Positions 9,149 to 18,774 of a stretch of DNA of 64,000 bases are shown here, piece by piece; the first letter of the stretch is position 1, and every line of letters starts with the position of its first letter. The position numbers were made by a program, and so were the translations under genes. This DNA is from Magnetococcus marinus MC-1 (GTDB taxonomy: Bacteria > Pseudomonadota > Magnetococcia > Magnetococcales > Magnetococcaceae). Location: NCBI RefSeq assembly GCF_000014865.1, contig NC_008576.1, positions 3,376,001-3,440,000 of the forward strand, given 5' to 3'. The notes below the pieces were generated by a model. The model was given only the letters and a program-made list of their open reading frames with translations. It did not search any database and had not been told where the DNA came from.

Positions 9149-9793
9149 TTATAGGGCAAGTCGTGCGGTGTGGTGGCGAAACTGCAACCGCACCCCAGGG
9201 CTCTCCCAGGTTAACAACACCCCTTCCAGAAAACCGGGCCACGCCGCCCATGACGGCGTTAAGCCCAGGTAGAAAACAATAAACAGCATCATATTCCAAT
9301 CATGGGAAACATGGAGCTGAAAGCCACCCAGTTGTTGATGCTGTTCCTGCATAAATTCTAACTGATTGCGGGCCGCTTGAAGGGCTGGCATCGCCAACTC
9401 GGCCAACAAACTCCCTGCAAACCACTGCTGGATAAACTGCAAGGTGTCCATACCCTGGTTTTGGCAATATTGATACGTATAACGGCTATCTGGTAAATAG
9501 CAGGCTGCCAGCATGGGGTGCGGCCCATGGTTGACCACCTGCCCGGCCACAGGCCCCATCCCCTGCAACAGGCAGTGGGCGGTCTGACCACAGCGAGCGA
9601 TGGTGCTATGGTAGAGGTGGGCAGGCGGGTGTTTGGCAAACAGCTCAGCCCCCATTTGACGGGCGGCCTGCTCACCCTCGGGGGTTAGCATCACCGTCTC
9701 CGCTTTGGTGGCATCTTCGATTATCAAGCGGGGACCATGCCGCATGAGTAACGAACTGTTACACAAATCCGCTGCATCCAATAATGTGAGCAT
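9149..9793 (-). CDS. histidine phosphatase superfamily protein
   Basis: The phosphohistidine motif LMRHGPR lies close to the N-terminus. YHSTIARCGQTA gives the second phosphate-binding region and HVSHDWNM supplies the second catalytic His, in the order seen in the branch-2/acid-phosphatase-like part of the superfamily. Substrate unknown. I prefer the ATG at 9793, preceded by a purine-rich GGAAAAGAG, over a GTG at 9820. It stands alone, divergent from the DUF4197 gene. Confidence 0.72.
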   Translation of the reverse strand: MLTLLDAADLCNSSLLMRHGPRLIIEDATKAETVMLTPEGEQAARQMGAELFAKHPPAHLYHSTIARCGQTAHCLLQGMGPVAGQVVNHGPHPMLAACYLPDSRYTYQYCQNQGMDTLQFIQQWFAGSLLAELAMPALQAARNQLEFMQEQHQQLGGFQLHVSHDWNMMLFIVFYLGLTPSWAAWPGFLEGVLLTWESPGVRLQFRHHTARLAL

Positions 9794-9917
9794 ATTTTCA
9801 ACTCTTTTCCATGGGACCACCTAGAAAGGCTGCAACTTTATACTGGTTTTTACTTCAAACTCCAGGCAAAGTTACGTTTTATCGAACTTAATCCCGTTTT
9901 TTTTACGAGGTTTGACC

Positions 9918-10775
9918 ATGCACAAGCATCTCTCCCTACTGGCGTCAGCCGCCCTCTTAACCCTGTTACCCATACAGGCTGATGCAGGTTGGATGGATCT
10001 ACTTAATCAGGTTGCCCCTCTGGCCCAACAGGCGACCCAACCGGCCACTCAACCCACCACCGCCACCCCAGCCACCGGCAGCGCTTTTATGAACCTCTCG
10101 CAACAAGAGATGGTGGATGGCTTAAAAGAGGCCCTGCGCCTGGGGGCCAAAACGGCGGTCTCTAACTTGGGTAAACAAGGGGGATTTTTGGACGATGCCA
10201 GCGTAAAAATCCCCATGCCCGAAGCCTTGGGCGCCATCAGCAGTTTGGTTGGGCCATCGCTACAGGATAAATTTATTACCACCATGAACCGCGCCGCCGA
10301 ACAGGCCGTGCCCTCCACCGTGGATATCTTTATCCAGGCGATCAACAACATGACGTTGACCGATGCCTTGGCGATTTTGCAAGGAGGCGAAAATGCCGCC
10401 ACCGACTACTTTCGTAGGAGTAGCAGCACCGCCCTGCAACAGGCGATTTTGCCCATCGTCACCCAAGCCACTGGAGAGTCTGGTGCCACCGCCACCTACA
10501 AACAGGTATCTGGTTTGTTGCAAGGGGCCGGTGGCGTTAGCTCGCTGCTCGGCTCAGCGGGTCAACACAGCGGGGGTGGCTTAGGCAGTTTATTGGGCAG
10601 CGTAACCTCAATGATCTCTCCTCAAGATTTTGATCTGGATAAATATGTCACCCAAAAGAGTGTGGATGGACTCTTTTCCAAAATGGCCATTGAAGAGCAA
10701 AAAATTCGCACCAATCCCGTGGCCCGTAGTACCGACCTGCTGAAAAAAGTGTTTGATTTTGGGAATACCCTCTAA
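9918..10775 (+). CDS. DUF4197 family exported protein
   Basis: A signal peptide (residues 1 to about 21, ending ADA) precedes a low-complexity Gln/Pro/Thr linker and then the DUF4197 domain, recognised by LSQQEMVDGLKEALRLGA, ASVKIPMPEALG, and NNMTLTDALAILQGG followed by TDYFR. The family is periplasmic or lipoprotein-associated in Gram-negatives and has no assigned activity. I chose the ATG at 9918 because ACGAGG sits about 8 bases before it; a TTG lies 6 bases upstream. A terminator follows. Confidence 0.87.
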   Translation: MHKHLSLLASAALLTLLPIQADAGWMDLLNQVAPLAQQATQPATQPTTATPATGSAFMNLSQQEMVDGLKEALRLGAKTAVSNLGKQGGFLDDASVKIPMPEALGAISSLVGPSLQDKFITTMNRAAEQAVPSTVDIFIQAINNMTLTDALAILQGGENAATDYFRRSSSTALQQAILPIVTQATGESGATATYKQVSGLLQGAGGVSSLLGSAGQHSGGGLGSLLGSVTSMISPQDFDLDKYVTQKSVDGLFSKMAIEEQKIRTNPVARSTDLLKKVFDFGNTL

Positions 10776-10801
10776 TTAAACACCTCACCCAAGACGCACA
10801 C

Positions 10802-10834
10802 GCGGCACGCCCCACGGCATGCCGCGTTTTTTTT
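10802..10834 (+). terminator. rho-independent terminator after the DUF4197 gene
   Basis: GCGGCA pairs with TGCCGC across a short loop, followed immediately by eight T residues. Confidence 0.85.
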
Positions 10835-11036
10835 GGTGTTTTGGCGGGAAAGTTGCGATCACCAAACCTTTATGGAGACGCCTGTCGCCATTTTGGCGTG
10901 CTCTAACGGCAGAGGGGTGCATGGAGGCATCCCTATCGTCTGTTTTCCAACGGGCTACTTTGGGGCATCTTGCGCCCCCACGCACCAGACCGCCAAGGAA
11001 GGCAGCTGTGTGGCGCCAAAGCGAGGATTTTTACCC

Positions 11037-11588
11037 ATGACCCCATTATGTCACGGCTTACGTATACGCTGGGCAACCCGCCAAGATCGAACGGCCCTGA
11101 ACGCCCTTTATCGGGCAGATATGACGGACGTGCAACCCATGGAGAGCCTGCACAGCATGGCATCATCCAGCGGTGGCAGCATTTCTCGTTTGGTCTACCA
11201 GGGCAGCTCGCTGGTGGGACACGCCCTCTTTTTGCCCATTGATGTGCATGATGACACCCCCCAAAGCCCCCGTTTTGTCGGCATGGCATCGCTGTTTGTA
11301 CACCCTAACCATCGCGGTTTAGGCATTGGTAGCATGCTGGTTGAAGATGGCATTCGTGCGTGTACGGCGCGTGGGCATGAGGCGCTCTATAGCGCCACCC
11401 ATGCCGACTTTCTCATGCGCTTTGGCTTTTTGCCCTATCTGGCCAACGCCACCGGGCACGCCCCCAGACTATGGGTGCGCCCGCTCAGCTACCGAGGTCT
11501 CTTAGGTTGGCAAGGTGAGGTGCAGTTTCACCCCATGATCCTCCGCCCAGATAACCATGAACGACCCTTCCGCCAAGTCGGGGGATAA
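11037..11588 (+). CDS. GNAT family N-acetyltransferase
   Basis: The protein begins with an RWATRQDR beta strand and carries the acetyl-CoA-binding motif A as VHPNHRGLGIGSMLVEDGI, followed by ALYSATHADFLMRFGF, typical of GNAT enzymes. The acceptor substrate is unknown. A frame extends upstream to 10833, but those 68 residues run through the preceding terminator region and look non-coding, so I use the ATG at 11037 (183 residues). Confidence 0.82.
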   Translation: MTPLCHGLRIRWATRQDRTALNALYRADMTDVQPMESLHSMASSSGGSISRLVYQGSSLVGHALFLPIDVHDDTPQSPRFVGMASLFVHPNHRGLGIGSMLVEDGIRACTARGHEALYSATHADFLMRFGFLPYLANATGHAPRLWVRPLSYRGLLGWQGEVQFHPMILRPDNHERPFRQVGG

Positions 11589-11671
11589 CCCCACGCCCCG
11601 ATTGACGCGCCGCTCCTTTATTTAAACAAGCGCGGTCGGTACCGCACCATCCGTCGCACCCCCAAACCAAA

Positions 11672-11705
11672 ACAAGCGGCAAACCCCACTGGAGCTGCCG
11701 CTTGT
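11672..11705. terminator. hairpin between convergent genes
   Basis: A perfect 10-bp stem, ACAAGCGGCA and TGCCGCTTGT, lies between the GNAT gene (plus) and the cyclase gene (minus). No T run, so its efficiency is unclear. Confidence 0.55.
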
Positions 11706-11733
11706 CCGTTGACACCCTGCTGCTAAACGAGGG

Positions 11734-14700
11734 CTACTGATGATTGCTGCTTCGGTATCTTTCCAGGGCTTTGATTACCTGCTCGGCTTCGCGGGTGCGA
11801 CCCATGGCACCAAACAGGCTGATGGCCTCTTGGTATTGACCACAGGGATCTTTACCCTCCAATACCATAAGGTCCCCCTCTAACTGCGCCAGCTTAGCCA
11901 GATCGGATTCAAAACCCTCACGCCGCGCCAACTCTTTGGCTTCACTCAAGAAGCGCCGAGCAGCATGGTGATCCACATTGCGCAGATAGAGCCGCACCAA
12001 AGCCAACTGGTTAGCCACCACTTTACGAGAAATATTCAACTCTTTGTGGATGCGTAAGGCACGCAGCAGGGCGGTCTCCCCCTCCTCCACTTTATCGACA
12101 TCCAACAGGCAACGCCCTTTGGACATCAAAGCGGTGGCGGCCCCATAACGGTTGCCAATACGGTCCATAAGCTCAAAGGATTGATCAAAATGGATCAGCG
12201 CCTGTTCAAAATTCCGCAGTCCATTATAGATATAGCCCAATGAGAGATGCACATTGCCCTGCTGACGCACATTACCCAGCGCCTCAAACATTTGCAAGCT
12301 CTTCTGGTTATGCGCCAAAGCCTGCTCCAGATCCCCAGCATGCTCGCAGAAAACGCTGAGATTGTTATACAACAGCGCCATATCACCGCGGGCATCGTGC
12401 GCCTGAAAAATTTGCATGGCCGTCTGCGCCTCGTGCAAGGCACGGGCACCCTGTTTCATGCGGTTGAGTACCCAACTGCGGTTGGTTAATACCCGACCCA
12501 TCTCCACATGGTCCGGGAACCCAGCCAGCAGCTCCACCGCACGATCGTACACCTCCAGAGCCTGCTCTTTATCCCCCCGTTTTTCTAACAAACGACCAAT
12601 CAAACGGGTTTCAGCCGCTTTTTCCACCGCACTATCGAGCAGGGTTACACCATGCTCTCGCGCCTTTATAGCCGCATCCATATCCCCCAACAGCTCCTCA
12701 ACCTCACTCAAGTGGGTATAGACCTGGGCCAGCGAAGGGGCCTCTGCCTGCGCCAATACCTCGGGGTTCTGCTCGGCAACCTCCACGGTGCGCTGGTAAT
12801 ACCCTTTGGCCTCCAAATTGGCAAAGGCCAGCCGCGCTTTATCGCCACTGCGCACCAGATAGCGATAGGCACGGGGCCAAGCCTGCGCCAGTTCCAAGTG
12901 CCGCGCCAGAGACTCCAGATGGTTCTCCAAACGCTCGGCATAGAGGGTCTCGGTTAGATCGGCCACTTTAAGGTGCAGCTCACGCACCTTCTGCTTGAGC
13001 ATGGTGGCGTAGACCGCTTCTTGAATCAAACCATTGCGGAAACTGTACTCTACTTCGGGGAAACTGCGCACCTCATAGAGAATCCCCATCTCTTCTAGCA
13101 GGCGCAAGCGCTGGTCCAAATCCGCCACTGGAAAGGCCGCTTGCAGCAGATCCAGACGGAACACGTTGCCAATGACCGATGCCATCTGCAACAGATCTTT
13201 CAACTTGGTCTGCAACTTGTCAATCCGGGCCAGGATTAAGCTATGCACCGAGCCAGGGATAGAGACCCCCGCCAGATCTTTCAACAGGCCAATGGAGCCG
13301 TCGGAACGTTTTTCCACCACCTGACCATCTACCAGACTTTGCACCACCTCTTCAATAAATAGCGGGTTGCCATCGGTACGGTTCATCACCAGTGAATAGA
13401 GCTCGGCAGGGATTTGATGCGAACCCAAGAGGTGCTGAATCAGCAAGCCGCACTCCTCCTCACTGAACTGGCTGAAAGCAACCTCCAGAAAATCGGCACC
13501 CCATACCCGTTTGCAGGTGGTGGTAAGCTTACTGGCATCCCGTTCGCCCCCCGCCCGCATCAACAGCAGGAACATCACGGGCACACTGCGCAGATCCTCC
13601 AGCAGGAAGGTGAGCAGCTCCATGGAAGCACTGTCGGCGTTATCCAGATCCTCCACCGTTATAACCAGGGGGCGCTTTTTCGCCATTTTGGTAAACAGCC
13701 AAGCAATCGCCCGGAAGGTCTCTGCCTTAACCTCACGGGGGTCCATCTGCTCCAAGGGAATTTCATAACGCTGGTTGTCCACCTTCAAACCCAGCAGTGA
13801 GGCAATATAGACCAGTGCCCGGGCCGACTCCTGATTCAGATCGGGGGGTAGCTCTAACAGGGTGGTTAAGGCCGCTTCCATATTCTCCAGCGCCACCGCA
13901 TCCCCATCGTCCGCATTGATGCCGAACAGCTGTTTGAGCAGCTCCCCCACCACATGGTAGCGGGTTGAGCGGCAGAACGAGTGGCAGGCCCCTTCCAACA
14001 AGGTCAGACCCATATCGACCAGTTGTTTACGAATTTCTAATCGAATACGGCTCTTACCAAACCCCTGCTCCGAGGTCAGGAACACCACCTGCCCCTTGCC
14101 CTCGACCAATCGCTCGACCCGTTCGGAAAGCTGACGCATCTCCTCGGCCCGGCCCACCAGTGGCAGGTGCGCCTTACGGTCATCCCCACGGCCTCTATTG
14201 AGCCCTTTGAGTCGATAGACCTCCACCGGTTTTTGTTTACCCTTAACCATCATGGGTTCCAGACGGTCAAACTCAAACAGGCTGCGGGTCATATTATAGG
14301 TATAGCCGGAAAGGAAAGTCTCACCGGAGGCCGCCTTGGACTCCAAACGCGAGGCCAAATTAACCGTATCACCCATCACCGTGTACTCCATTTTTTGATC
14401 GGAGCCCACGCCACCAGCGATCACAATACCGGTATTAATACCGATATGCAGGGTTAACGGTTTATCCAGCTTAACCGGTAGATTTTTATTATAGTTTAGC
14501 ATGCCCTGCTGCATATCCAGGGCTGCGCGCAAGGCCAGCTCGGGATCATTTTCATGGGTGACGGGGGCCCCAAACAGCGCCATGATACAGTCACCAATAA
14601 ACTTATCCACATAGCCTTCATAATGGGTCACAACATCGGCCAACATTTTCAGGCAGCCGTTCATGATTTGAGTTACTTCTTCTGGATCCAGCTTTTCGCT

Positions 14701-15015
14701 CATAGCGGTAAAGCCGGAGATGTCGGCAAACAGCACGGTGACATGTTTGCGTTCCGACTCCATGGATTGGTTGGCCGGCAGCACCCCTTTGCCAGAACTG
14801 GCTGAGACCGCCGTCAGAAGTTTGCCTGCCCCCCCCTCACTGCTGGGCAAAACACCCTGTCCCATTTGTAGACGCAAGCCACATCCACCGCAAAAGCGGT
14901 CGCCCTCTGCCGCTGCGAAGTGACAACGCGGGCAAAAGGCGGCTTGGGGCAACCCACACTGCGTGCAGAAACGAACCCCTTCACGATTATCAAACCCGCA
15001 ATCCAAACAACCCAT
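11734..15015 (-). CDS. class III nucleotide cyclase-AAA ATPase-TPR multidomain protein
   Basis: From the N-terminus this protein has a double zinc ribbon (Cys at about 3, 6, 17, 20, 28, 31, 42, 45), then a class III cyclase catalytic domain (about 88-265). The cyclase has VLFADISGFTAMSEKL (metal Asp about 98), FIGDCIMALFG (second metal Asp about 142) and VNLASRLESKA. A large AAA-type ATPase region follows, whose Walker A-like loop reads TSEQGFGKSR (usually GxxGxGKS), and a TPR array runs from about 750 to the end. Proteins of this build are thought to make cAMP in response to stress or ligand binding. I prefer the ATG at 15015 (GGGGG upstream) over a GTG at 15030. Confidence 0.85.
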   Translation of the reverse strand: MGCLDCGFDNREGVRFCTQCGLPQAAFCPRCHFAAAEGDRFCGGCGLRLQMGQGVLPSSEGGAGKLLTAVSASSGKGVLPANQSMESERKHVTVLFADISGFTAMSEKLDPEEVTQIMNGCLKMLADVVTHYEGYVDKFIGDCIMALFGAPVTHENDPELALRAALDMQQGMLNYNKNLPVKLDKPLTLHIGINTGIVIAGGVGSDQKMEYTVMGDTVNLASRLESKAASGETFLSGYTYNMTRSLFEFDRLEPMMVKGKQKPVEVYRLKGLNRGRGDDRKAHLPLVGRAEEMRQLSERVERLVEGKGQVVFLTSEQGFGKSRIRLEIRKQLVDMGLTLLEGACHSFCRSTRYHVVGELLKQLFGINADDGDAVALENMEAALTTLLELPPDLNQESARALVYIASLLGLKVDNQRYEIPLEQMDPREVKAETFRAIAWLFTKMAKKRPLVITVEDLDNADSASMELLTFLLEDLRSVPVMFLLLMRAGGERDASKLTTTCKRVWGADFLEVAFSQFSEEECGLLIQHLLGSHQIPAELYSLVMNRTDGNPLFIEEVVQSLVDGQVVEKRSDGSIGLLKDLAGVSIPGSVHSLILARIDKLQTKLKDLLQMASVIGNVFRLDLLQAAFPVADLDQRLRLLEEMGILYEVRSFPEVEYSFRNGLIQEAVYATMLKQKVRELHLKVADLTETLYAERLENHLESLARHLELAQAWPRAYRYLVRSGDKARLAFANLEAKGYYQRTVEVAEQNPEVLAQAEAPSLAQVYTHLSEVEELLGDMDAAIKAREHGVTLLDSAVEKAAETRLIGRLLEKRGDKEQALEVYDRAVELLAGFPDHVEMGRVLTNRSWVLNRMKQGARALHEAQTAMQIFQAHDARGDMALLYNNLSVFCEHAGDLEQALAHNQKSLQMFEALGNVRQQGNVHLSLGYIYNGLRNFEQALIHFDQSFELMDRIGNRYGAATALMSKGRCLLDVDKVEEGETALLRALRIHKELNISRKVVANQLALVRLYLRNVDHHAARRFLSEAKELARREGFESDLAKLAQLEGDLMVLEGKDPCGQYQEAISLFGAMGRTREAEQVIKALERYRSSNHQ

Positions 15016-15091
15016 TGGAAACGCCCCCACACACCCCTGTCAGCAGCCCGCCTGTGACCCACCAACAAGGCAACACACATATTTGAGAAAA

Positions 15092-15121
15092 AACAGCCTC
15101 CACCAATAATAAAGAGGCCAA
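15092..15121 (-). terminator. weak terminator candidate
   Basis: On the minus strand a 5-bp GCCTC/GAGGC stem is followed by TGTTTTTTC. It lies downstream of the minus-strand gene ending at 15206. Confidence 0.4.
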
Positions 15122-15205
15122 CCTACGACAATATGTTACATGATTTTAGGCGCAGCCCTAAGCAAAATGATCCTTATCACACCCAAGCCCCCCACTTTAT
15201 TCCCT

Positions 15206-15541
15206 TCACACACCAAACCACAGGGCCGCGGCCAAAAGCATCAAGCTCCCGGTAAAAACCATTTTGGCCTGTACCGTCTGCAAAATGCGTCCCACCACTT
15301 TACGCACCAACAGGAGCTGCCCCATACCAACCACGGCCAACAGCACCCCCAGCAGCGGATACCATAAAGTCGGCATAGGCCGCCCCAACAGGTGCGCCAC
15401 CGCACCACCGGCCACCCCCAGCAGCAGCACCATAAAGGTCGGGGTCACAAACCTTTGCGCCATGGGCACAGGGGCCCGCACATACTCCTTTTTTAAGGCT
15501 ACACGTCCAATGGCACCCGGATGTTTACTCACCTTCAGCAC
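15206..15541 (-). CDS. small three-helix membrane protein
   Basis: This 111-residue protein has a basic N-terminus and about three hydrophobic segments (residues about 30-53, 60-78 and 92-110). No family is recognised. It is transcribed in the same direction as the EamA transporter, 55 bp downstream of it, but nothing else links them. Confidence 0.55.
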   Translation of the reverse strand: MLKVSKHPGAIGRVALKKEYVRAPVPMAQRFVTPTFMVLLLGVAGGAVAHLLGRPMPTLWYPLLGVLLAVVGMGQLLLVRKVVGRILQTVQAKMVFTGSLMLLAAALWFGV

Positions 15542-15596
15542 TCCTTTTATAAGCCATCATTCATGGTAAAAACTTGCTTAGTCACCCAACCGACAT

Positions 15597-16484
15597 TTAA
15601 GCAGGGCCTGGCAGCGGCTTAACCCAGGCAGCTCCCCACACCGTATGCCACACCACCGCCAGCGACACCACCGCTCCCCCGAGCAGGCTCCAGCCTGATG
15701 GCTCTTCACCCATGAACCACCAGACCCACAGCGGACCTAAGGCAAACTCCACCAACCCCACCAGGGTTAACTGAGCCCCACTCAAATCCCGTGAGGCCAG
15801 CAGAAACAGCAGATGCCCCGCCACCGTCACCCCACCCCCCAACAGCAGACAGAGCAGCCAATCCCGCCAAGGGATCATCCAACTGCCCGGCACCATCACG
15901 CCCCCCACCATAACCGATATGAGGGCACCAAATATCAGGGTTGGTAACATATTACGCCCACGCCCGTAGCGCAACACCACCACCAAACAGGCGGCACACA
16001 GCGCGGCCCCCAACGCCAGCAGATTCCCCAGCGCGCCACCATAGCTCATGCCATCCCACACCATGAGTCCCACCCCCGCCATGGCCACGGCGATGGCCAA
16101 CAGCGTGATTTTATGCAGGGGCTCGCGCAACACCAGCCAAGCCAGCAGCGCCGTAAAGAGCGGCATGCTACTCATGGTAAACATGGCATTGGCCACCGTT
16201 GTGTGCAACATGGAGAGGATAAACCCAATGGAGCCCCCCCCTTGAAACACTCCACCCAATAGTGCCAACCAACCCGCCTCACGGATGCGCTGCCAACTCC
16301 CACCACGGTTCTGCACCAGCAACACCAGCCCCATCCCCGTGGTCGCCCATATCCCCCGCCATAACACCACCTGCCAATCCTGGGCTTGCGTCATACCGCG
16401 CACCAATAGCCCCATACTGCTGAGAATAACCGCACTGAGCAGCATCAACACCACCCCGCGCTGGTAACTATTATTTTGGAGCAT
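15597..16484 (-). CDS. EamA/DMT superfamily transporter
   Basis: The 295 residues form about ten membrane helices in two EamA repeats, the plan of the drug/metabolite transporter superfamily of inner-membrane exporters and permeases. Recognisable features include the first-repeat end FTALLAWLVLREPLHKITLLAIAVAMAGVGLMV and the matching second repeat near LVEFALGPLWVWWFMGEEPS. The substrate cannot be read from sequence. Rubredoxin lies upstream, separated by a bidirectional terminator. Confidence 0.85.
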   Translation of the reverse strand: MLQNNSYQRGVVLMLLSAVILSSMGLLVRGMTQAQDWQVVLWRGIWATTGMGLVLLVQNRGGSWQRIREAGWLALLGGVFQGGGSIGFILSMLHTTVANAMFTMSSMPLFTALLAWLVLREPLHKITLLAIAVAMAGVGLMVWDGMSYGGALGNLLALGAALCAACLVVVLRYGRGRNMLPTLIFGALISVMVGGVMVPGSWMIPWRDWLLCLLLGGGVTVAGHLLFLLASRDLSGAQLTLVGLVEFALGPLWVWWFMGEEPSGWSLLGGAVVSLAVVWHTVWGAAWVKPLPGPA

Positions 16485-16550
16485 GCCATTGCCTCACATA
16501 ACACCGCGCTGTTGCCTTTGAGTTTGCCATCCTGCCATGCTCATTCAACC

Positions 16551-16593
16551 AAAAAAAAACTGCTGAAACCTTAGTGTCTCAGCAGCTTTTTTT
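16551..16593. terminator. bidirectional rho-independent terminator
   Basis: CTGCTGA and TCAGCAG form a stem flanked by nine A residues on the left and seven T residues on the right, so it can work on both strands. It closes the rubredoxin transcript (minus strand). Confidence 0.85.
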
Positions 16594-16619
16594 AACCCAC
16601 TACCTGTTGGCACAGGGGC

Positions 16620-16784
16620 TCATGCCTCGACCATGCTAAACTCATCTTTACCGACACCGCAGTCCGGGCAGACCCAATCGGCTGGCACATCGGCCCAAGC
16701 CGTGCCCGCTGGAATGCCATCTTCAGGCAGACCAACGGCTTCGTCATACTCAAATCCACAGGCATTGCAAACCCACTTTTTCAT
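16620..16784 (-). CDS. rubredoxin
   Basis: This 54-residue protein has the two CxxC pairs that bind one iron atom: CNAC near residue 6 and CPDCG near residue 39, with the conserved GFEYDEAVG and aromatic WVCP segments. Rubredoxins are small cytosolic one-electron carriers used in oxygen-stress, alkane and other redox routes. I start at the ATG at 16784; an in-frame upstream start at 16832 would add 16 residues unlike the family. Confidence 0.95.
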   Translation of the reverse strand: MKKWVCNACGFEYDEAVGLPEDGIPAGTAWADVPADWVCPDCGVGKDEFSMVEA

Positions 16785-16832
16785 CGCTATTCTCCAAGAT
16801 TGTATGCTTAAACGACCGCACCATACGGTCAA

Positions 16833-17139
16833 AATTTGCAGCGTGTTTTGGGGCTCCTATCCACACCAATTATAGACACACCCTCGTGGTAGACCGCTTG
16901 GCGGCACGGCGCGTTCCCCCGTTAAAAAGTTTATCTCTGTTTTATCCATCTGTTGCACTTATTTCCACATTTTTTAGATTTCACCCTTGAAAAAAAAGCC
17001 TCACCTTTCAACAATGGCGGGACAGGTCTTACACCACGGCGCCCCAAATGCTCCACTCAGACGACCCTTGGCCTACCCTGCGGATCTCCTAACCCCGCTG
17101 GCGGACACACCACTTATACCCAGGAGCCAATCAACCACT
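16833..17139. other. intergenic region without a recognised feature
   Basis: This region lies between divergent rubredoxin and the TM2-type protein. A frame starting at 16987 runs through it into the next gene, but its residues look non-coding. No clear promoter hexamers seen. Confidence 0.5.
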
Positions 17140-18114
17140 ATGCTCGTGCAGAAATCCCCATCCACCGCTTATTTTTGGCTGCTCTCCAGTGGCTGGCTAG
17201 GCGGGCACCATTTTTACCTGCGCGATCCGATTTTAGGCGGGCTCTCCGTCATGCTCTGCTGGACTGGCCTGCCCCTGCTGGCGGCCATACTCGAACTACC
17301 CACCCTGCACCGCCGCGTCCGCCGTCTTAATCGTCTGCTGCGGGCCGACTATCATGGCCGTGTGGATGGCTGGGATCTACCCGCCCCCAGTTGCGCACGT
17401 TGCCACCGTAACATCGCCTGGGTCATCTTGCACAGCCAGGGTGGCAGCATTAGCCGTAACCACCAGCTCCTGCGTCTAACCGCCCCTTGGTGGCGCCACA
17501 GCGGTTTGTTGCACCCCGCTTACCGCGATCCCCATGCGGGGGACCATCTCTGCCCTTCGTGTACGGGGGAGATCACGCCAGTGGTTTCCCAGAACGTCCC
17601 GCCAGGGCGAAACAACGCCCTCACCCCTCCCTCGCCCCTGTTGATTGGTGCCCTTCTCTTGGCGGCCCTGTGGATGCTGGTGCATGGCATGGGGGGTGCC
17701 CTTCAACACACCTATGCGTTGTATAGCCATTGGCAGACCACACCTGGCGTGGTGACCTATAATGCGGTGGATATGCTCACCCACCATACCCCCAGTTGGT
17801 TGGGTCAAAACGTGACCTACCAACCCCAGGTGCAGTTTCGCTATGTCTGGGAAAATCAGCGCTGGAGTATGGGCGGGCTGTTGGCCCAAGCGCCCCCCAA
17901 TTTTAGCAGCCGAGCTCGGGCCGAACACTATTTGCGGCGTTACTACCCCATTGGTCAGGTGATCGAAGCACGGGTCAACCCCGACGACCCCGAGCAAGCT
18001 TATGCCTTGGTTCGACCCCTCTACCATCCTCTCTGGGTCATAGCAGGCATAAGTAGCCTGTTTCTCGCACTCCACCTGGGTCGTCGTCGTCGTCGCCTTT
18101 TAAAATTGCAATAA
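17140..18114 (+). CDS. membrane protein with TM2-like N-terminus and DUF3592-like C-terminus
   Basis: Residues about 5-55 (FWLLSSGWLGGHHFYLRD, then GLSVMLCWTGLPLL) resemble the TM2 domain: two helices around a short loop with a G-x-H-x-F-Y/R motif. A region with two CxxC-like pairs (CARC and CPSC) follows and may bind zinc. A membrane helix near residue 165 and the segment with YNAVDM, VQFRYVWENQRW, and YYPIGQVIEARVNPDDP match the DUF3592 pattern, ending in another helix and an Arg-rich tail. I chose the ATG at 17140 with CAGGAG upstream. Function unknown. Confidence 0.65.
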   Translation: MLVQKSPSTAYFWLLSSGWLGGHHFYLRDPILGGLSVMLCWTGLPLLAAILELPTLHRRVRRLNRLLRADYHGRVDGWDLPAPSCARCHRNIAWVILHSQGGSISRNHQLLRLTAPWWRHSGLLHPAYRDPHAGDHLCPSCTGEITPVVSQNVPPGRNNALTPPSPLLIGALLLAALWMLVHGMGGALQHTYALYSHWQTTPGVVTYNAVDMLTHHTPSWLGQNVTYQPQVQFRYVWENQRWSMGGLLAQAPPNFSSRARAEHYLRRYYPIGQVIEARVNPDDPEQAYALVRPLYHPLWVIAGISSLFLALHLGRRRRRLLKLQ

Positions 18115-18765
18115 CCCCACGACCAATGCCCCAGCAATCAACAATGTTACCAGCGCCCGCCCCAGCGGGGCCTGTGGGGTCGCCCCGGTTTCGCCAGAAG
18201 GCATTGGGGGACGTAACCCGGTGAGCATGGGACGCACCAAATTTTGCCGAAACAGCAGAAGATAGAGCAGATTTGCCAGCACATGCAGCCCCACCAACAC
18301 CATAAGGAGAGAACCGCTGCTTTTATGCCAAAAGGTTAGGGTTTCACTCCAAGCTGCCCCCACCCAATGCACCAATGGACCATCAAAAAACAGGAAGGTA
18401 TTCTCGCTGGCAAACAGTCCCCCCAGCCCTTGTAACAACAAGACCAGCAACAAGGCGACAATCATCATCGCACCCGCCGGATTATGCCCGTAATGCCCAT
18501 GGGGTTGCCCCGCAAGCAAGCTACGCAGATAAGCCAGCACCACCCGGGGACCGCGCACAAATTGGCTAAAGCGACTGGTGCTTGACCCCCAAAGGCCCCA
18601 TCCTAGCCGCCAGAGCACCAGGGTAAGCACCCCATAGCCCAAGTAAGCATGCAGTGCCATTTGTGAGGTTTTTACCGTGTAGAACGAGCCTGCGACAACC
18701 GCCACCAAGCTCCAATGGAACAGTCGCGTGGGCAGATCCCACACCTTTATGTATGGTTGCGACAT
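18100..18765 (-). CDS. cytochrome b561-type membrane protein
   Basis: The protein starts YIKVWDLPTRLFHWSLV, the classical opening of the bacterial di-haem cytochrome b561 (Ni/Fe-hydrogenase cytochrome b-like) family. It has four membrane helices with His residues placed as haem ligands (HW near residue 17, HAYLGYG, GHYGHNPAGA, and VGLHVLANLLY). It probably passes electrons between quinones and a periplasmic c-type cytochrome. The ATG at 18765 has GAGGGG upstream. The reading frame stays open to 18942, but that part is the end of a group II intron remnant. Overlaps the previous plus-strand gene by 15 bp at the 3' ends. Confidence 0.85.
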   Translation of the reverse strand: MSQPYIKVWDLPTRLFHWSLVAVVAGSFYTVKTSQMALHAYLGYGVLTLVLWRLGWGLWGSSTSRFSQFVRGPRVVLAYLRSLLAGQPHGHYGHNPAGAMMIVALLLVLLLQGLGGLFASENTFLFFDGPLVHWVGAAWSETLTFWHKSSGSLLMVLVGLHVLANLLYLLLFRQNLVRPMLTGLRPPMPSGETGATPQAPLGRALVTLLIAGALVVGLLQF

Positions 18766-18774
18766 AATAAGCCC

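Noticed and set aside
10833-11036. N-terminal extension of the GNAT protein
   Set aside because: It begins in the T run of the preceding terminator and has no similarity to the GNAT fold.
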